This document shows, piece after piece, positions 7,851 through 16,827 of a stretch of 43,900 nt of DNA. The notes beneath the pieces were generated by a model. It was not told the DNA's origin and searched no databases. It saw only the letters and a program-made list of their open reading frames with translations. Source of the stretch: Chloroflexota bacterium (GTDB lineage: Bacteria; Chloroflexota; Anaerolineae; UBA4142); the NCBI GenBank assembly GCA_016208315.1, contig JACQYF010000067.1:1-43900 (forward strand), read 5' to 3'. Within the stretch, counting starts at the first letter, position 1. Each line of letters opens with the position of its first letter. Made by a program: the position numbers and the translations under genes.

Positions 7851-10309
7851 CTATGCTGTCCTCTGCGCCTCACCCCCCTCTCCCTTCCCCCGCCCCCCTC
7901 TCCTGTTAGCCACGCCCTTAAGGGCGTGGCTAACAGGAGAGGGGGGCGGGGGATTGAGCCCTTAAGGGCGTGGCTAACAGGAGAGGGGGGCGGGGGATTG
8001 AGCGGGTAGGGGGTGAGGCGGATCAGTGCGCGCTTTTTCTGTTGGAATTCGCGGCGGCGGTCCTCCCGCAGTTCCACGATCTCACGCTGGTAGCAGGCGA
8101 GATCGGCTCTGATTTGCAAGATGGCTTGACGAATATTCTCGCTCCGGTTCGCGACGTGGACCGTGCCGCGGTCGAAATAAGTCTTGAGCACGTCGGTGTC
8201 CGACGTGATGATGGGTTTGGCGAGCGAGAGCGCCTCGCACGCGCCGCGCTGCATGGTATGGTCGCGCGTGGTCAGGCACATCACCGCATCGGCTTGCGAC
8301 AAAAGCGCATAGTACGCCTCGTCCGCCAGGAAATCGGTGAAATGAACATTGGCCGGCGCAAGCGCCAAAACGTCGGCGCGCGCGTTTTGCTTCTTGCCGG
8401 TGACATAAAACTCTATCTCGGGCAGGTCGCGCGTCGCGGCCAGAATCTCATCCAGCGGCTCGTCGGCTTGGAAGGTATTGACGACGGCGATGTAGGGTTG
8501 CCTCACCCCCCTCTTCTGTAGGGGTGGGGTCTCCCCGCCCTGTGCGGTTGCCTGATGCGCGTAGGAAGGGCGGGGAGACCCCGCCCCTACAGGAGAGGGG
8601 TAGGGGGTGAGGTTGGCTGCCACACCAAAATCGCTCGGTACATCGGGGAGCAGGAACGCGTGTCCGCCGTCCGCCTCAACCTGCGCCTGAAAGTGCTCGT
8701 TCGTCACCATCGTGGTGATCGCGCTGCGGAGCAGCAGGCGATGCAACCAACGCGGCGACATCCACACCCGCTGCAGCAGCGCGGCGCTGTGAGCATCTAT
8801 CAAATAGCGCGCGCCCGCCATCCGGCAGTAAAGGTAAACGGTCAAGACCGCGAGACTCGGCGGGCTTTGCACGAACACGACTTGTGGTCGCTCGCGCCAG
8901 AGCCGCCGCAGCGTCTCGACGGCCTGATAGATATAACGAAACGGCGCCGACAGAATCCCGCGCTGCGCGCCGGCTTGCACAAAATGCAGCGATTCGATTC
9001 CCAGCTCACGCGCGAGCACCTGGCTGCGCGGCCCATGGCTCGGCGGCCCCCATACGATGAACGACGTGCGTACAGGAATAGTCGTTGCTACAGAGCCAAG
9101 ACCGCGAAACAGTTCCGCCAGGCGATCAATGCCGCTATCCACGTCAAAACCCGCCGCGACGATGGCACGTCCGCGTCTCCCCATTTCGGCCCGCGCCGCG
9201 TGGTCCATCGCGTACACGGTTTGGATCGCGTGGGCCAGCGCGTCCGGGTCTTGAGGTGGGACCAGGCGGCCGGCGCCGTCCTGCACCAACTCGCCGATGC
9301 CGACGACGTTGGTCGAAATGACCGGAACTTGCATCGCCATCGCCTCGGCCAGCGCGACCGGCATTCCATCGCGGTCGCCGTCTTTGGCGATGACGCTCGC
9401 CAGCACAAAGGCATCGGCCGCAGCGAGCCGCCGCAGAACCTCCGGCTTGGATTGCGGGCCGACGAGGCGCACACAATCGGCCATGCCTTCCGCGTTAATG
9501 ACTTGGCGCAGCTCATTCTCCAGCGGGCCGCCGCCCACGATCCAACATTCGATATGCAGGCCGCGGGCGCGCAGGAGGCGGCAGGCCTCGATCAAATAGC
9601 GATGTCCTTTTTTCTCGACCAGACGCGCGACCGAAAGGATCGAAAAGCGCCGGTTCTGCGGACGAGTCGCGGGCGGCTGGAACTCGTCCAGATTCACCCA
9701 GGGATGCAGGACGACGATGCGTTCGGCGTCCAAAGTCGGGTGATTCTTTAGGATGTATTCCTTGTTGAACTGGGAGACGGTGACCGCGAATTGGGCATTT
9801 TTGAATTTTTCAAAGAGCAGAACGGGGCCCGCGTAAAGATCGTTGGCGTGCGCCGTTAGACTATACGGCTTGCCCAGCAGCCGGCTCACACACAGCGCCA
9901 CGGTCGCCGCGCGATCCGCAAAGTGCGCGTGGAAACGATCGCAGCCCGCGTCGCGCAAAACGTACGCGGCATAGACGCCTTCGATAAAGTGCAGCGCCGT
10001 CTTGAAGCGGTGGCGCAAACCGGGATGCGGGCGCGTGATCAAGTACGCGAACAAGCGCCAGTACGTGAGCGCGTGCAGCACCGCAAAGTAGAGGTGCGCG
10101 GCCGCGAACTTGCCCCACTTGACCGGCAGCAAATAGGTCGTGGCTTGCCGCACAGCGCGATATTCCTCCATCTGCTCCACTTCCGGCGGCGCCGGGCGAA
10201 TGGAGAGGATGGCGATGTCCATTCCGCGTTCGCGGAGGCCCTGCACCTCCCGGTCAATAAACGTCGTCGTGACCAATGGGTAGGTGCCGATGATGTAACC
10301 GATCTTCAC
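7790..10309 (-). CDS. double glycosyltransferase (GT4-type GT-B domain fused to a second GT-B domain), with repeat-encoded segments
   Basis: 839 residues. Residues 1-390 form a GT4-family retaining glycosyltransferase: IGTYPLVTTTFIDREV, DRFHAHFAD, LSVARLVEKKGHRYLIEA and the EAMAMQVPVISTNVVG donor-site region. Residues about 400-760 form a second GT-B-like enzyme (VFVQSPPSLAVL, LIDAHSAAL, CEALSLAKPIITSD). Two portions are not enzyme: residues about 566-603 are encoded by a palindromic element (8501-8612) between the two halves of the second domain, and residues about 764-839 are encoded by another element (7868-8018) plus an out-of-frame overlap with the next gene. Start: GTG at 10309 with AGAGG upstream, better than the TTG at 10324. 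It probably adds two successive sugars of the repeat unit. Confidence 0.82.
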   Translation of the reverse strand: MKIGYIIGTYPLVTTTFIDREVQGLRERGMDIAILSIRPAPPEVEQMEEYRAVRQATTYLLPVKWGKFAAAHLYFAVLHALTYWRLFAYLITRPHPGLRHRFKTALHFIEGVYAAYVLRDAGCDRFHAHFADRAATVALCVSRLLGKPYSLTAHANDLYAGPVLLFEKFKNAQFAVTVSQFNKEYILKNHPTLDAERIVVLHPWVNLDEFQPPATRPQNRRFSILSVARLVEKKGHRYLIEACRLLRARGLHIECWIVGGGPLENELRQVINAEGMADCVRLVGPQSKPEVLRRLAAADAFVLASVIAKDGDRDGMPVALAEAMAMQVPVISTNVVGIGELVQDGAGRLVPPQDPDALAHAIQTVYAMDHAARAEMGRRGRAIVAAGFDVDSGIDRLAELFRGLGSVATTIPVRTSFIVWGPPSHGPRSQVLARELGIESLHFVQAGAQRGILSAPFRYIYQAVETLRRLWRERPQVVFVQSPPSLAVLTVYLYCRMAGARYLIDAHSAALLQRVWMSPRWLHRLLLRSAITTMVTNEHFQAQVEADGGHAFLLPDVPSDFGVAANLTPYPSPVGAGSPRPSYAHQATAQGGETPPLQKRGVRQPYIAVVNTFQADEPLDEILAATRDLPEIEFYVTGKKQNARADVLALAPANVHFTDFLADEAYYALLSQADAVMCLTTRDHTMQRGACEALSLAKPIITSDTDVLKTYFDRGTVHVANRSENIRQAILQIRADLACYQREIVELREDRRREFQQKKRALIRLTPYPLNPPPPSPVSHALKGSIPRPPLLLATPLRAWLTGEGGGGRERGVRRRGQHRCQRPVPISSWWVCRGQEPR
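7868..8018. repeat. palindromic element with CCTCACC ends, copy 1 (with 44-bp tandem duplication)
   Basis: Ends are CCTCACCCCC and GGGGGTGAGG in inverted orientation. The centre is a perfect uninterrupted palindrome, 7886-7953, with 34-base arms meeting at TTAA. A 44-base unit (7915-7958) is repeated immediately at 7959-8002. The element covers the 3' end of the double glycosyltransferase gene and gives it a Pro/Gly/Arg-rich tail. It shares its end sequence with the copies at 8501 and 25504. Confidence 0.88.
8501..8612. repeat. palindromic element with CCTCACC ends, copy 2, inside a coding region
   Basis: A 112-base inverted repeat: CCTCACCCCC at the left end, GGGGGTGAGG at the right, and long internal complementary arms (TGTAGGGG/TGGGGTCTCC against GGAGACCCCG/CCCCTACA) around a short loop. 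TTG occurs on both sides and may be part of a target duplication. The glycosyltransferase frame reads straight through it, giving an inserted peptide that begins L-T-P-Y-P-S-P-V-G-A-G-S-P-R-P. Confidence 0.88.
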
Positions 10310-10326
10310 AGTGTACCTCTGCAAAC

Positions 10327-12699
10327 CTATGGGCTGGGCGGCGGCATCGCCCCGGAATCAATGAGAATGTCGTCAAAGACCGCATTGAGATTATTCGCAG
10401 TAGTCGCGCCAAAACGGAACCGGTCCGCCTGGCTCGTCCACGTTCCTGCGGTGGTGGCGGCGAATGGCGCGCCGAACGCGTTGTCGCCCACCGCAAGATA
10501 CGCTTCCAATACGCCGTTGCTGCCCGTCCCAACTTTTTGCCGCAGTCCGATACGGTAAATCGTTCCCGCCGTCAGCGGCGCGGAATCCGCGCCGATCGTA
10601 GTCCCACTGTCGCGCAATCGGAGTGATCCATTGGTGCGGAGAAGCAAGTTGCCGCGTATCGTCCCCGCGGTGGAAACAAACGCGATGCGCACATTCGAGC
10701 CGGGCACGGCGTTCAACTTGAAATAGAACGAGACGTAGACGTCGCTCACGCCGGTAAAGTTCTCGTTGAGATAGGAAGACGCCGCATTCGGAATTACGGC
10801 TGAGTAGACACCCTTGATTAGAGAAGTGCTGTCAAGCTGCACCGTGCCCGAGGTCGTGTCTGCGCCGCTCGTCGGATGGGTGAGACTGCCATCTTCGAAC
10901 GTAATGTCCTTGATCCGCTGGCCCTGTCCGGGTGGCGGAGTGTTTGTCGGCGTCGGATCCGGCGGCGGGTTGCTGTCCACGTCAAGCTCATAAATCCGTC
11001 CGTCGTTCTCGTTAGGGTCTTGGTTGTTGTCCACCATCCGGTCGGCAATGTAGAGATGCATCTCCGCCGCGTTGTTGCTGCCCGGGGCAACGGTTATGCC
11101 ATCAGGGTCAATCGGGTTCAAGAACGCGATGTCAATCGAACGCACCAGGACGCCGTTAGTCGTGACCTCGACCACGGGCGATCTCCGGCTGCAGATCCAC
11201 AAGTTGCCGGTCGCGGCATCGTACGCGATGCCTTCCGGGTCGCGCACGCCGAGCGTGGACGTGTCGAAATGGGTCGCGGTATCGTCGCCGCCGACGGAGG
11301 GCGGACCATCAAATATCCCGTTATTCCCCTTGCTGATGACCCACACCTCCTGGTTCTTGCCATCGGCGATGTACATCTTGCCGGCCCCGATCGCCAGGTC
11401 CTCCGCGTCCTGAACGCCGAATCCCGAAATGCTATAGCGGCGCCAAGTGTCGTCGTTGGTGCCAAAGTTCTCGTCCGGCCCCGGATCCAGGTCGGTGATC
11501 TGGTTGGACCCATCTTTGGAAAAGAACCAGTGACCGTCAGAATTGATCGCGACGCCGGTGGGTTCGTTTGAAAAGTCCATCGTGCTGTACGTGTCCACCA
11601 GATTGCCATTCAAATTCAGCTCAAAAACGTTCTTGCCCGTAAAGAGTTGCGGGATCTCGTCCACTTCGCTGTCCGTCATCAACAAACGCCCGGTCGCCGG
11701 ATCGTAAACAATGCCGGCTGGGTCCGGCGCGGGCGGCGACCACTGCCAGGTGTTGATGGTTTGCACGAGTGTGGCGGCCGCGGCCGCGGCGACGCGCGCC
11801 GTCGCGACGCGCGGTGCGTCGAGTGAAAGCTCGACGATGCGCCCGCCCACCGCTCCGCTACCCGCATCGGCCAGGTAAAGGTTCATGGTCGCGGCCGCGT
11901 CGGTCTGGTCCACGCTGGGCGCAAACGTCATGCCTTGCGACGAGCGAATCCGCAGGTCGGCGAGATTGCGGGTTGCGACGAGCGCGCCGGTCACGGTCAA
12001 CTCGTAGAGTTTGGGCCCGTTGACATCCATCACGTACAGATGGCCGTTTTGCGGGTTGAACGCGATGCCGCGCAATTGCGCCGCGCCCAGCGCGCCCAGA
12101 TCAATGCGCACCACGCGTGCGGCGGACGCGGGATTGGGATTCCCCTGGCCGTCCGCGGCGATCCGCACGATGCGCCGCGCCGCGGCATCCAAAATGAACG
12201 CCTGGCCGCTCTTCGGGTCGAACGTCATACCTTGCGGATTCGAAAGGCCGAGCGAGCGCCCGTCGAAACGGTCGGCTGCCTGCGCGGCGAGCGCGCCATC
12301 GGCTTGCGCTGCGCGGCTCGTCAGCGACGAGGTCGCGCGCTCGTACAGCCAGAATTTTTTCGTCCGCTCGCTGTATGCCAAGTTGATTGGATCGGCGATG
12401 GCAAAAGGCCTGGCCGCGGTGATCGGTTCCTCGCGAAAAGGCACCAGCGCGAGGGCGACATTCGCCTGGCCGGCCTTGGGCGCGTCAATCACCACAAAGT
12501 TACTGGACGCGCTCGGAAACGCGAGGCCGACCGGATTCGTCACGCCGAACGGACGGGTGTAGATGGAGCGAATATCAAAATAATACCCCGAGCCAGACTG
12601 CGCTTCCGCGGCTGTGAATATGCCGGCCATCGAAATGATCGCGAACGCGAGAATGAAAAATACTAGTATCAGTTTTCGATTGCGGTTGTTACGTGTCAT
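10327..12699 (-). CDS. secreted beta-propeller (NHL/SdiA-like repeats) protein with C-terminal lectin-like domain
   Basis: 790 residues from the ATG at 12699, which has AGGAGG exactly six bases upstream; the open frame extends further but overlaps the previous gene. Residues 1-30 (MTRNNRNRKL, then a hydrophobic stretch ending AEAQ) form a Sec signal peptide. Residues about 35-570 hold repeated propeller-like units of the form GMTFDPKSGQAFILD, GIAFNPQNGHLYVMD, GIVYDPATGRLLMTD and GIAYDAATGNLWICS. A Pro/Thr linker (DPTPTNTPPPG) follows, then a ~200-residue beta-rich domain (VSFYFKLNAVPGSNVRIAF) resembling concanavalin-like lectins. It probably binds glycans or calcium outside the cell, perhaps attaching the polymer. 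Catalysis is not evident. Confidence 0.72.
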   Translation of the reverse strand: MTRNNRNRKLILVFFILAFAIISMAGIFTAAEAQSGSGYYFDIRSIYTRPFGVTNPVGLAFPSASSNFVVIDAPKAGQANVALALVPFREEPITAARPFAIADPINLAYSERTKKFWLYERATSSLTSRAAQADGALAAQAADRFDGRSLGLSNPQGMTFDPKSGQAFILDAAARRIVRIAADGQGNPNPASAARVVRIDLGALGAAQLRGIAFNPQNGHLYVMDVNGPKLYELTVTGALVATRNLADLRIRSSQGMTFAPSVDQTDAAATMNLYLADAGSGAVGGRIVELSLDAPRVATARVAAAAAATLVQTINTWQWSPPAPDPAGIVYDPATGRLLMTDSEVDEIPQLFTGKNVFELNLNGNLVDTYSTMDFSNEPTGVAINSDGHWFFSKDGSNQITDLDPGPDENFGTNDDTWRRYSISGFGVQDAEDLAIGAGKMYIADGKNQEVWVISKGNNGIFDGPPSVGGDDTATHFDTSTLGVRDPEGIAYDAATGNLWICSRRSPVVEVTTNGVLVRSIDIAFLNPIDPDGITVAPGSNNAAEMHLYIADRMVDNNQDPNENDGRIYELDVDSNPPPDPTPTNTPPPGQGQRIKDITFEDGSLTHPTSGADTTSGTVQLDSTSLIKGVYSAVIPNAASSYLNENFTGVSDVYVSFYFKLNAVPGSNVRIAFVSTAGTIRGNLLLRTNGSLRLRDSGTTIGADSAPLTAGTIYRIGLRQKVGTGSNGVLEAYLAVGDNAFGAPFAATTAGTWTSQADRFRFGATTANNLNAVFDDILIDSGAMPPPSP

Positions 12700-12719
12700 C
12701 ACGTGCCTCCTACTTTCTG

Positions 12720-14555
12720 TTACTCGACGCTGGCGCCCGTCTCGCGCAGCGCCATTTCTACGGTGAGGACCCGGCCCAGGAATTCCTCGTGCTTGAACGT
12801 TTCGGTCTGCGCGTCGCTCAAAAAGGATGCCAGTCGTTCGGGACGATACAGGTTGCCTGAATGCATCGCAGCCGGGTCGAACAAGCCGCGGGCCGCGGCG
12901 TGCCTCACTATCTCTTGCCGCCACTCGAGCCGCGAATAGCTCACGGGTCGCGTGGCCTGCCACAACGTTTTGCCGAACGCGATCTGGCTGAACTTGTCCG
13001 CCGCCTTGCGCGCGTAGGCCAGCCGGCTCGGGATAAAGCGATACCAATTGTCGAGCCGCAGAGGCGCAGCAGGCCCGCGGCCCTCGACCTCGATGTTGGA
13101 CAAGACCGGCCGATACTTGTCCAGCACGTGCTTGACGAGCGAATTGTTTACGCGCCAGCGATAGTCCAGCGACGTGACAAAAGTAAAAATGTCTTTGGAG
13201 AACAAGGGCGGCAAATAGCGCAGCAGTCCGCCTGCGAAAGAGGTCCAGGCACCCACGTGTCCGGTCTCACGAAAGGCCCAGACCGAGTCCAGCTTAAACG
13301 TGTTCGGCGCGTCAGGGACCCGTTCGCCCACCTGGCGGAATTGCCGCGCCAATTCATCTTGCGCCCACGGTTTGGAATTCGCGCGCAGGACCTCTTCCGG
13401 GATCGGGTGCATCAAACTCCACAACTGGCGCTCGTAATGCGCGTCGGTCGTCCGGCCAATGGCCGCGCGCTCGGACCACCAATAAATCCCGCGCCAGATT
13501 TCGCCACCCAGCCCGCTCAACAACGTGGTGAACTGTTCGCACTCGCGATGATGGACCCACAGCGGCCGCAGCAGCAGCAGCACGTTCAAGTGCCCGTCGC
13601 CGCGATACAACGCTTCCTCCAGATATTGCGGCGCATCCTGCGCCCACGAGCGCGGCAATTCGAAATGCGCGTGCTCCCAGCCGGTTTGCTTGACGATCGT
13701 TTTAGCGATCTGCACGTCGGGATGATCGTCCGACCCGACAAAGTTTGCCTTGAATGGAATATTCGCCCGTTCCAGCAGCGCGACCATAAAGCGCGTATCG
13801 AAACCGCCGGTCAGGTCGCTCCACACCTTGCCCTCGCGCGCCAGATTCCGCTTTAAGAGCGCCGGCAAAACGTTGGCCGTCGCATCCACCGCGTCGGACA
13901 AACTGAGCGACGACAGCGACCGGTCAACTGCGCGGCTCCAGTAAGTAGATTCTCGCACGCTGTCTGCGCCGAATTCGAGGACGGTCGCGGGACGCAGGCG
14001 CTTGACCTCGCGCCACAAGGTCGTCTCGCCAAATACTTTGCCGGTCCGCAAAAACGTCTGGACGCCCAACTCGCTCGGCGCGGCCTGGATCTGTTGCGCG
14101 ACGGCCAAGGCGGAATTCGCGATAAACGCACAGTCGCCGCGCTCGCCGTAAAAGACCGAAAAGAACGCGAACGGGTCCGAGACAATCGCCAGCGTGCGCG
14201 TACGCCCGTTGTAAATCGCGAGCGCAAAGAGACCGTCGAGGCGCTCGAAAACCGTCGCGCCGTGAGCCACATAATCGCGCAGCAGCGCGGTCAGGTCGCC
14301 GTCCGGCGCGGAGTGCGCGGGGTCCACGACCGTTCCCGCGGCGATGAGCCATGAGCCGGTGGCCGCGTCCGTGGCGACGCCGCGGTGCAGCGACGCGGCG
14401 GTGTCGAATTTGTGCGCCAGCGCGCCCCAGCCGCTCGCTGCAGCCGGCGCGTTGGTCAGCCGCTTGGCTTGGGCCACGCGCGGCGAGAACCGTTCGAATT
14501 CCGGTTCCGACGCGCGCTCGCTATTCCGTTGATACATCAATGCTATGGCCGACAT
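12720..14555 (-). CDS. asparagine-synthase-like protein lacking the glutaminase nucleophile
   Basis: 611 residues from the ATG at 14555. The N-terminal half has the class II amidotransferase layout (GLFALAIYNGRTRTLAIVSDPF), but the residue after Met is Ser, not the essential Cys. The C-terminal half has an ATP-pyrophosphatase loop in the variant form D-L-T-G-G-F-D-T-R (residues 247-255). So it could adenylate a carboxylate and form an amide, but not with ammonia from its own glutaminase site. Such variants occur in surface-glycan clusters and may amidate uronic acids; that fits the mannuronate pathway here (inference). Its stop is 20 bases before the next start, with the next ribosome site in between. 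The longer open frame to 14627 overlaps the upstream gene and adds no conserved sequence. Confidence 0.75.
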   Translation of the reverse strand: MSAIALMYQRNSERASEPEFERFSPRVAQAKRLTNAPAAASGWGALAHKFDTAASLHRGVATDAATGSWLIAAGTVVDPAHSAPDGDLTALLRDYVAHGATVFERLDGLFALAIYNGRTRTLAIVSDPFAFFSVFYGERGDCAFIANSALAVAQQIQAAPSELGVQTFLRTGKVFGETTLWREVKRLRPATVLEFGADSVRESTYWSRAVDRSLSSLSLSDAVDATANVLPALLKRNLAREGKVWSDLTGGFDTRFMVALLERANIPFKANFVGSDDHPDVQIAKTIVKQTGWEHAHFELPRSWAQDAPQYLEEALYRGDGHLNVLLLLRPLWVHHRECEQFTTLLSGLGGEIWRGIYWWSERAAIGRTTDAHYERQLWSLMHPIPEEVLRANSKPWAQDELARQFRQVGERVPDAPNTFKLDSVWAFRETGHVGAWTSFAGGLLRYLPPLFSKDIFTFVTSLDYRWRVNNSLVKHVLDKYRPVLSNIEVEGRGPAAPLRLDNWYRFIPSRLAYARKAADKFSQIAFGKTLWQATRPVSYSRLEWRQEIVRHAAARGLFDPAAMHSGNLYRPERLASFLSDAQTETFKHEEFLGRVLTVEMALRETGASVE

Positions 14556-14559
14556 ACTA

Positions 14560-16074
14560 CTACATCCAACTCCAGATCGCCGTTTTGATTTGCAGCAAGA
14601 CCTGATCCAGCGGCTGCTCGGCGTCAATATCCGTCACGTTTAAGCCGTCGCGGGCGAATTCGGCCAGGGCGTGCGCCTTGGCGTCAATCCGTTCGCGGCG
14701 ATGTTCCGGTTTGCGCGTCAACGAGACCTCCGGGCTGACGCGCAAGACGACGATATGGTCCGGCGGCCGAATCAGCCGATAAACGTTTTCTTCGCGGTCG
14801 GCGAGGCGCGCCGACATGGGCCGCATCCCTCCATTTGCGGCAATTCGCGGGCCATCCATCCCGCGCCCGTCAATGTTGACCGCCGCCAAGGGATACCGGT
14901 CGTAGATGACGACCGCGCCCTGGGCCACCTTGCGCTGCCCCGCTACAAAACGCGTGTAGCGGTCGCGCGCTTCCGAAAGGTATCGCAAATCGCTTACCAG
15001 TTCTTCAAGCCCGCTTGCCGCGCGCGTGAGGGGATTCCGTTTGCCCAGGAGCCGCGCGCAGCCAGCGCTCGCGGCGTGGCCCGCGGTAGCCATCGCTCGC
15101 GTGACCTTGGTCGCCCGCGACGGATGCGTCGTCCCCATATAGAACTTGGACACATTCAAGCGCCGCGATAACCACTTGCTAATCTCTTTCACCGACGTAG
15201 ACTTGCCCGCGCCGTCCGTCCCGACGAAGGCGATGCCCAGCCCGCCAGTCGCCGGTTTTTTGTGCGGGTCGGGCGTGATCAGATTCCGGATGCGCTTGCT
15301 GGTCCTCAGGTGGCCCAAGATGCCCCGGTAATACTCGATTTGGGCGCGCCAGGCGCTAACCCGTTGGTACGGCGCCAGGATTCGCCGGGTCTGGCGGCGC
15401 AAGCGCAAAAGCGTCCAAACGTCCCGCGGCGAATTGCGAATCGTCTCGAGGAAATCAAAGACGAGGCCGCGCGGGACGAAATCGGCATGGCACTCGAGCA
15501 CGGTCGCGATGCGGTCGGCATTGGTCTGCGCCAGCAAGCCGTCGAATTCCTTCAGAATCCAAGGGGCCAGGCCCCCGCGGCGCGCGGTATTCACGAGATC
15601 GCGCAGCGCGTCGCGGTCACGATACTTGAGGAGCGCGCGCAGGATCAGGACGATCGTCTCCAGCTCCGGGGCCGGCACGCGCACGCCCGAGCGCATCTGG
15701 GTCATATTCAGATAGCTTTGCTCCAGCGGCAGCACATAGTTCTTGCTAAAGTAGCCGCCGATGATCACGCGATAGTGGATGTGGAGGTGGACGAACGCGC
15801 CGGTCCGCCGGTCGAAGCCGAGATAGTCCTCGACGGCCGGATACTGTCGCTGGGGCGCGGACACAAACGGTTTAAAGTCAAAGCGCAACAGTAGCTCGCG
15901 AAAGCGGGTGGCCTCGGTCCGGTCCACGAGCAGATCGAGATCGCTTTCGCCCTTGAGCGCGTCGCGCAAGCCATGCGTGCTTTTCCAAAAGCAGTAGCGG
16001 ATGCCGGCCTCGTTCAGTTGTCGAAAGAATGCGGCGAGGATTTCTAATCCTTCCGTTTGAATAGTGTTCATCAT
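14560..16074 (-). CDS. nucleotidyltransferase-like domain fused to thymidylate-kinase-like P-loop kinase
   Basis: 504 residues from the ATG at 16074; a TTG at 16095 adds seven. The N-terminal part (about 1-110) has the nucleotidyltransferase signature G-E-S-D-L-D-L with metal-binding Asp45 and Asp47. The C-terminal part has a Walker A motif GTDGAGKST (285-293), a DRYP motif and a basic lid-like segment RKPEHRRERID, as in thymidylate kinase-type enzymes. The fusion recurs in exopolysaccharide clusters with no firm function that I know of. Candidate roles are phosphorylation of a sugar or lipid carrier, or, given eight sulfotransferases, an APS-kinase-like step for PAPS; the second is speculation. 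It ends 4 bases before the next ATG. Confidence 0.72.
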   Translation of the reverse strand: MMNTIQTEGLEILAAFFRQLNEAGIRYCFWKSTHGLRDALKGESDLDLLVDRTEATRFRELLLRFDFKPFVSAPQRQYPAVEDYLGFDRRTGAFVHLHIHYRVIIGGYFSKNYVLPLEQSYLNMTQMRSGVRVPAPELETIVLILRALLKYRDRDALRDLVNTARRGGLAPWILKEFDGLLAQTNADRIATVLECHADFVPRGLVFDFLETIRNSPRDVWTLLRLRRQTRRILAPYQRVSAWRAQIEYYRGILGHLRTSKRIRNLITPDPHKKPATGGLGIAFVGTDGAGKSTSVKEISKWLSRRLNVSKFYMGTTHPSRATKVTRAMATAGHAASAGCARLLGKRNPLTRAASGLEELVSDLRYLSEARDRYTRFVAGQRKVAQGAVVIYDRYPLAAVNIDGRGMDGPRIAANGGMRPMSARLADREENVYRLIRPPDHIVVLRVSPEVSLTRKPEHRRERIDAKAHALAEFARDGLNVTDIDAEQPLDQVLLQIKTAIWSWM

Positions 16075-16095
16075 TAGGCGTTGACTCTGTTCCAA

Positions 16096-16827
16096 TCACG
16101 CGACATTCAGCGGCTTGAAATCAATCCGGCTCGTGGGCTGTTCGATTCCCAAGAACCGGTACACCGCGGCGAGCGTATTCTCCGGTTCCCGGAATAACTC
16201 TTCGCTGCTCAGGATGAGCAACTGATCGCGCGCGAAATATTTAAAGTATCTGGACAACTGTTCGTGATAACGGCCGCGGCTCGTGTAGGAGCAGTGAAGG
16301 AGCACGTCGTCCTTAAAATCGCCGCGCTGCACCGCCGGTTTCAGCCGTTCGTCTTCGGCGCGTAACGCCTCGGCGATGGACAGCGGTTCCCGGCCGCGGC
16401 GTTGCTCGTGAAAGTAATGCGAGATCGCGCGGTCCGTTGGATTGCGGAGGACGGCGATGAGTTTGACGTCCGGCAGCAGTTTGGAGATTCGTTCAGGAAC
16501 CCACGGGTTGAAAATATACAGCGGCGTCGCTTCTCCCGTGATCTGCTGCGGCTTGAGCATGACCCGGAGTGGAAAGTGCGCGCGATACCATTCCGGGCCG
16601 CGCTGAAAACTGTCTATGCGCGCGTTCAAACCGCCGTCAAAATAGTGTACTTCTTTGGCAAAACTCCGCACGACTTGCGGATGCTGGCTCAAGTAATAGA
16701 ACAAGGACGATGTGCCGGATTTTTGCGCGCCGATCACGATAAAGTGCGGAAATGCCCGCCAGCGATTGGTCGCCTGGCGATATTTCCAAGCGGCCGCGCG
16801 CGTGAACGTTCGGATGGACTTGCTCAT
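16096..16827 (-). CDS. sulfotransferase, heparan-sulfate NDST/3-OST-like type
   Basis: 243 residues from the ATG at 16827, which overlaps the upstream stop as ATGA. The PAPS-binding loop is G-A-Q-K-S-G-T-S-S (33-41), with the Lys of animal heparan and chondroitin sulfotransferases, followed by KEVHYFD, another hallmark. The 3'-phosphate site is LIAVLRNPTDRAISHYFHE. This subtype differs from the group A paralogues in the cluster and usually acts on glucosamine or uronate residues of polysaccharide chains (family knowledge). Its acceptor here is unknown. About 20 N-terminal basic residues precede the domain. Confidence 0.85.
   Translation of the reverse strand: MSKSIRTFTRAAAWKYRQATNRWRAFPHFIVIGAQKSGTSSLFYYLSQHPQVVRSFAKEVHYFDGGLNARIDSFQRGPEWYRAHFPLRVMLKPQQITGEATPLYIFNPWVPERISKLLPDVKLIAVLRNPTDRAISHYFHEQRRGREPLSIAEALRAEDERLKPAVQRGDFKDDVLLHCSYTSRGRYHEQLSRYFKYFARDQLLILSSEELFREPENTLAAVYRFLGIEQPTSRIDFKPLNVA

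Noticed and set aside
7915..8002. Two direct 44-base repeats as a possible CRISPR array
   Set aside because: The copies are contiguous with no spacer and lie within a palindromic element; no cas genes are present.
8555..9751. 398-codon plus-strand frame opposite the double glycosyltransferase
   Set aside because: Arg/His-rich, no conserved motif, and antisense to a well-supported GT-B domain.
12700..13047. N-terminal extension of the beta-propeller protein by 116 codons
   Set aside because: It overlaps the asparagine-synthase-like gene, and the ATG at 12699 has a perfect ribosome site and starts a signal peptide.
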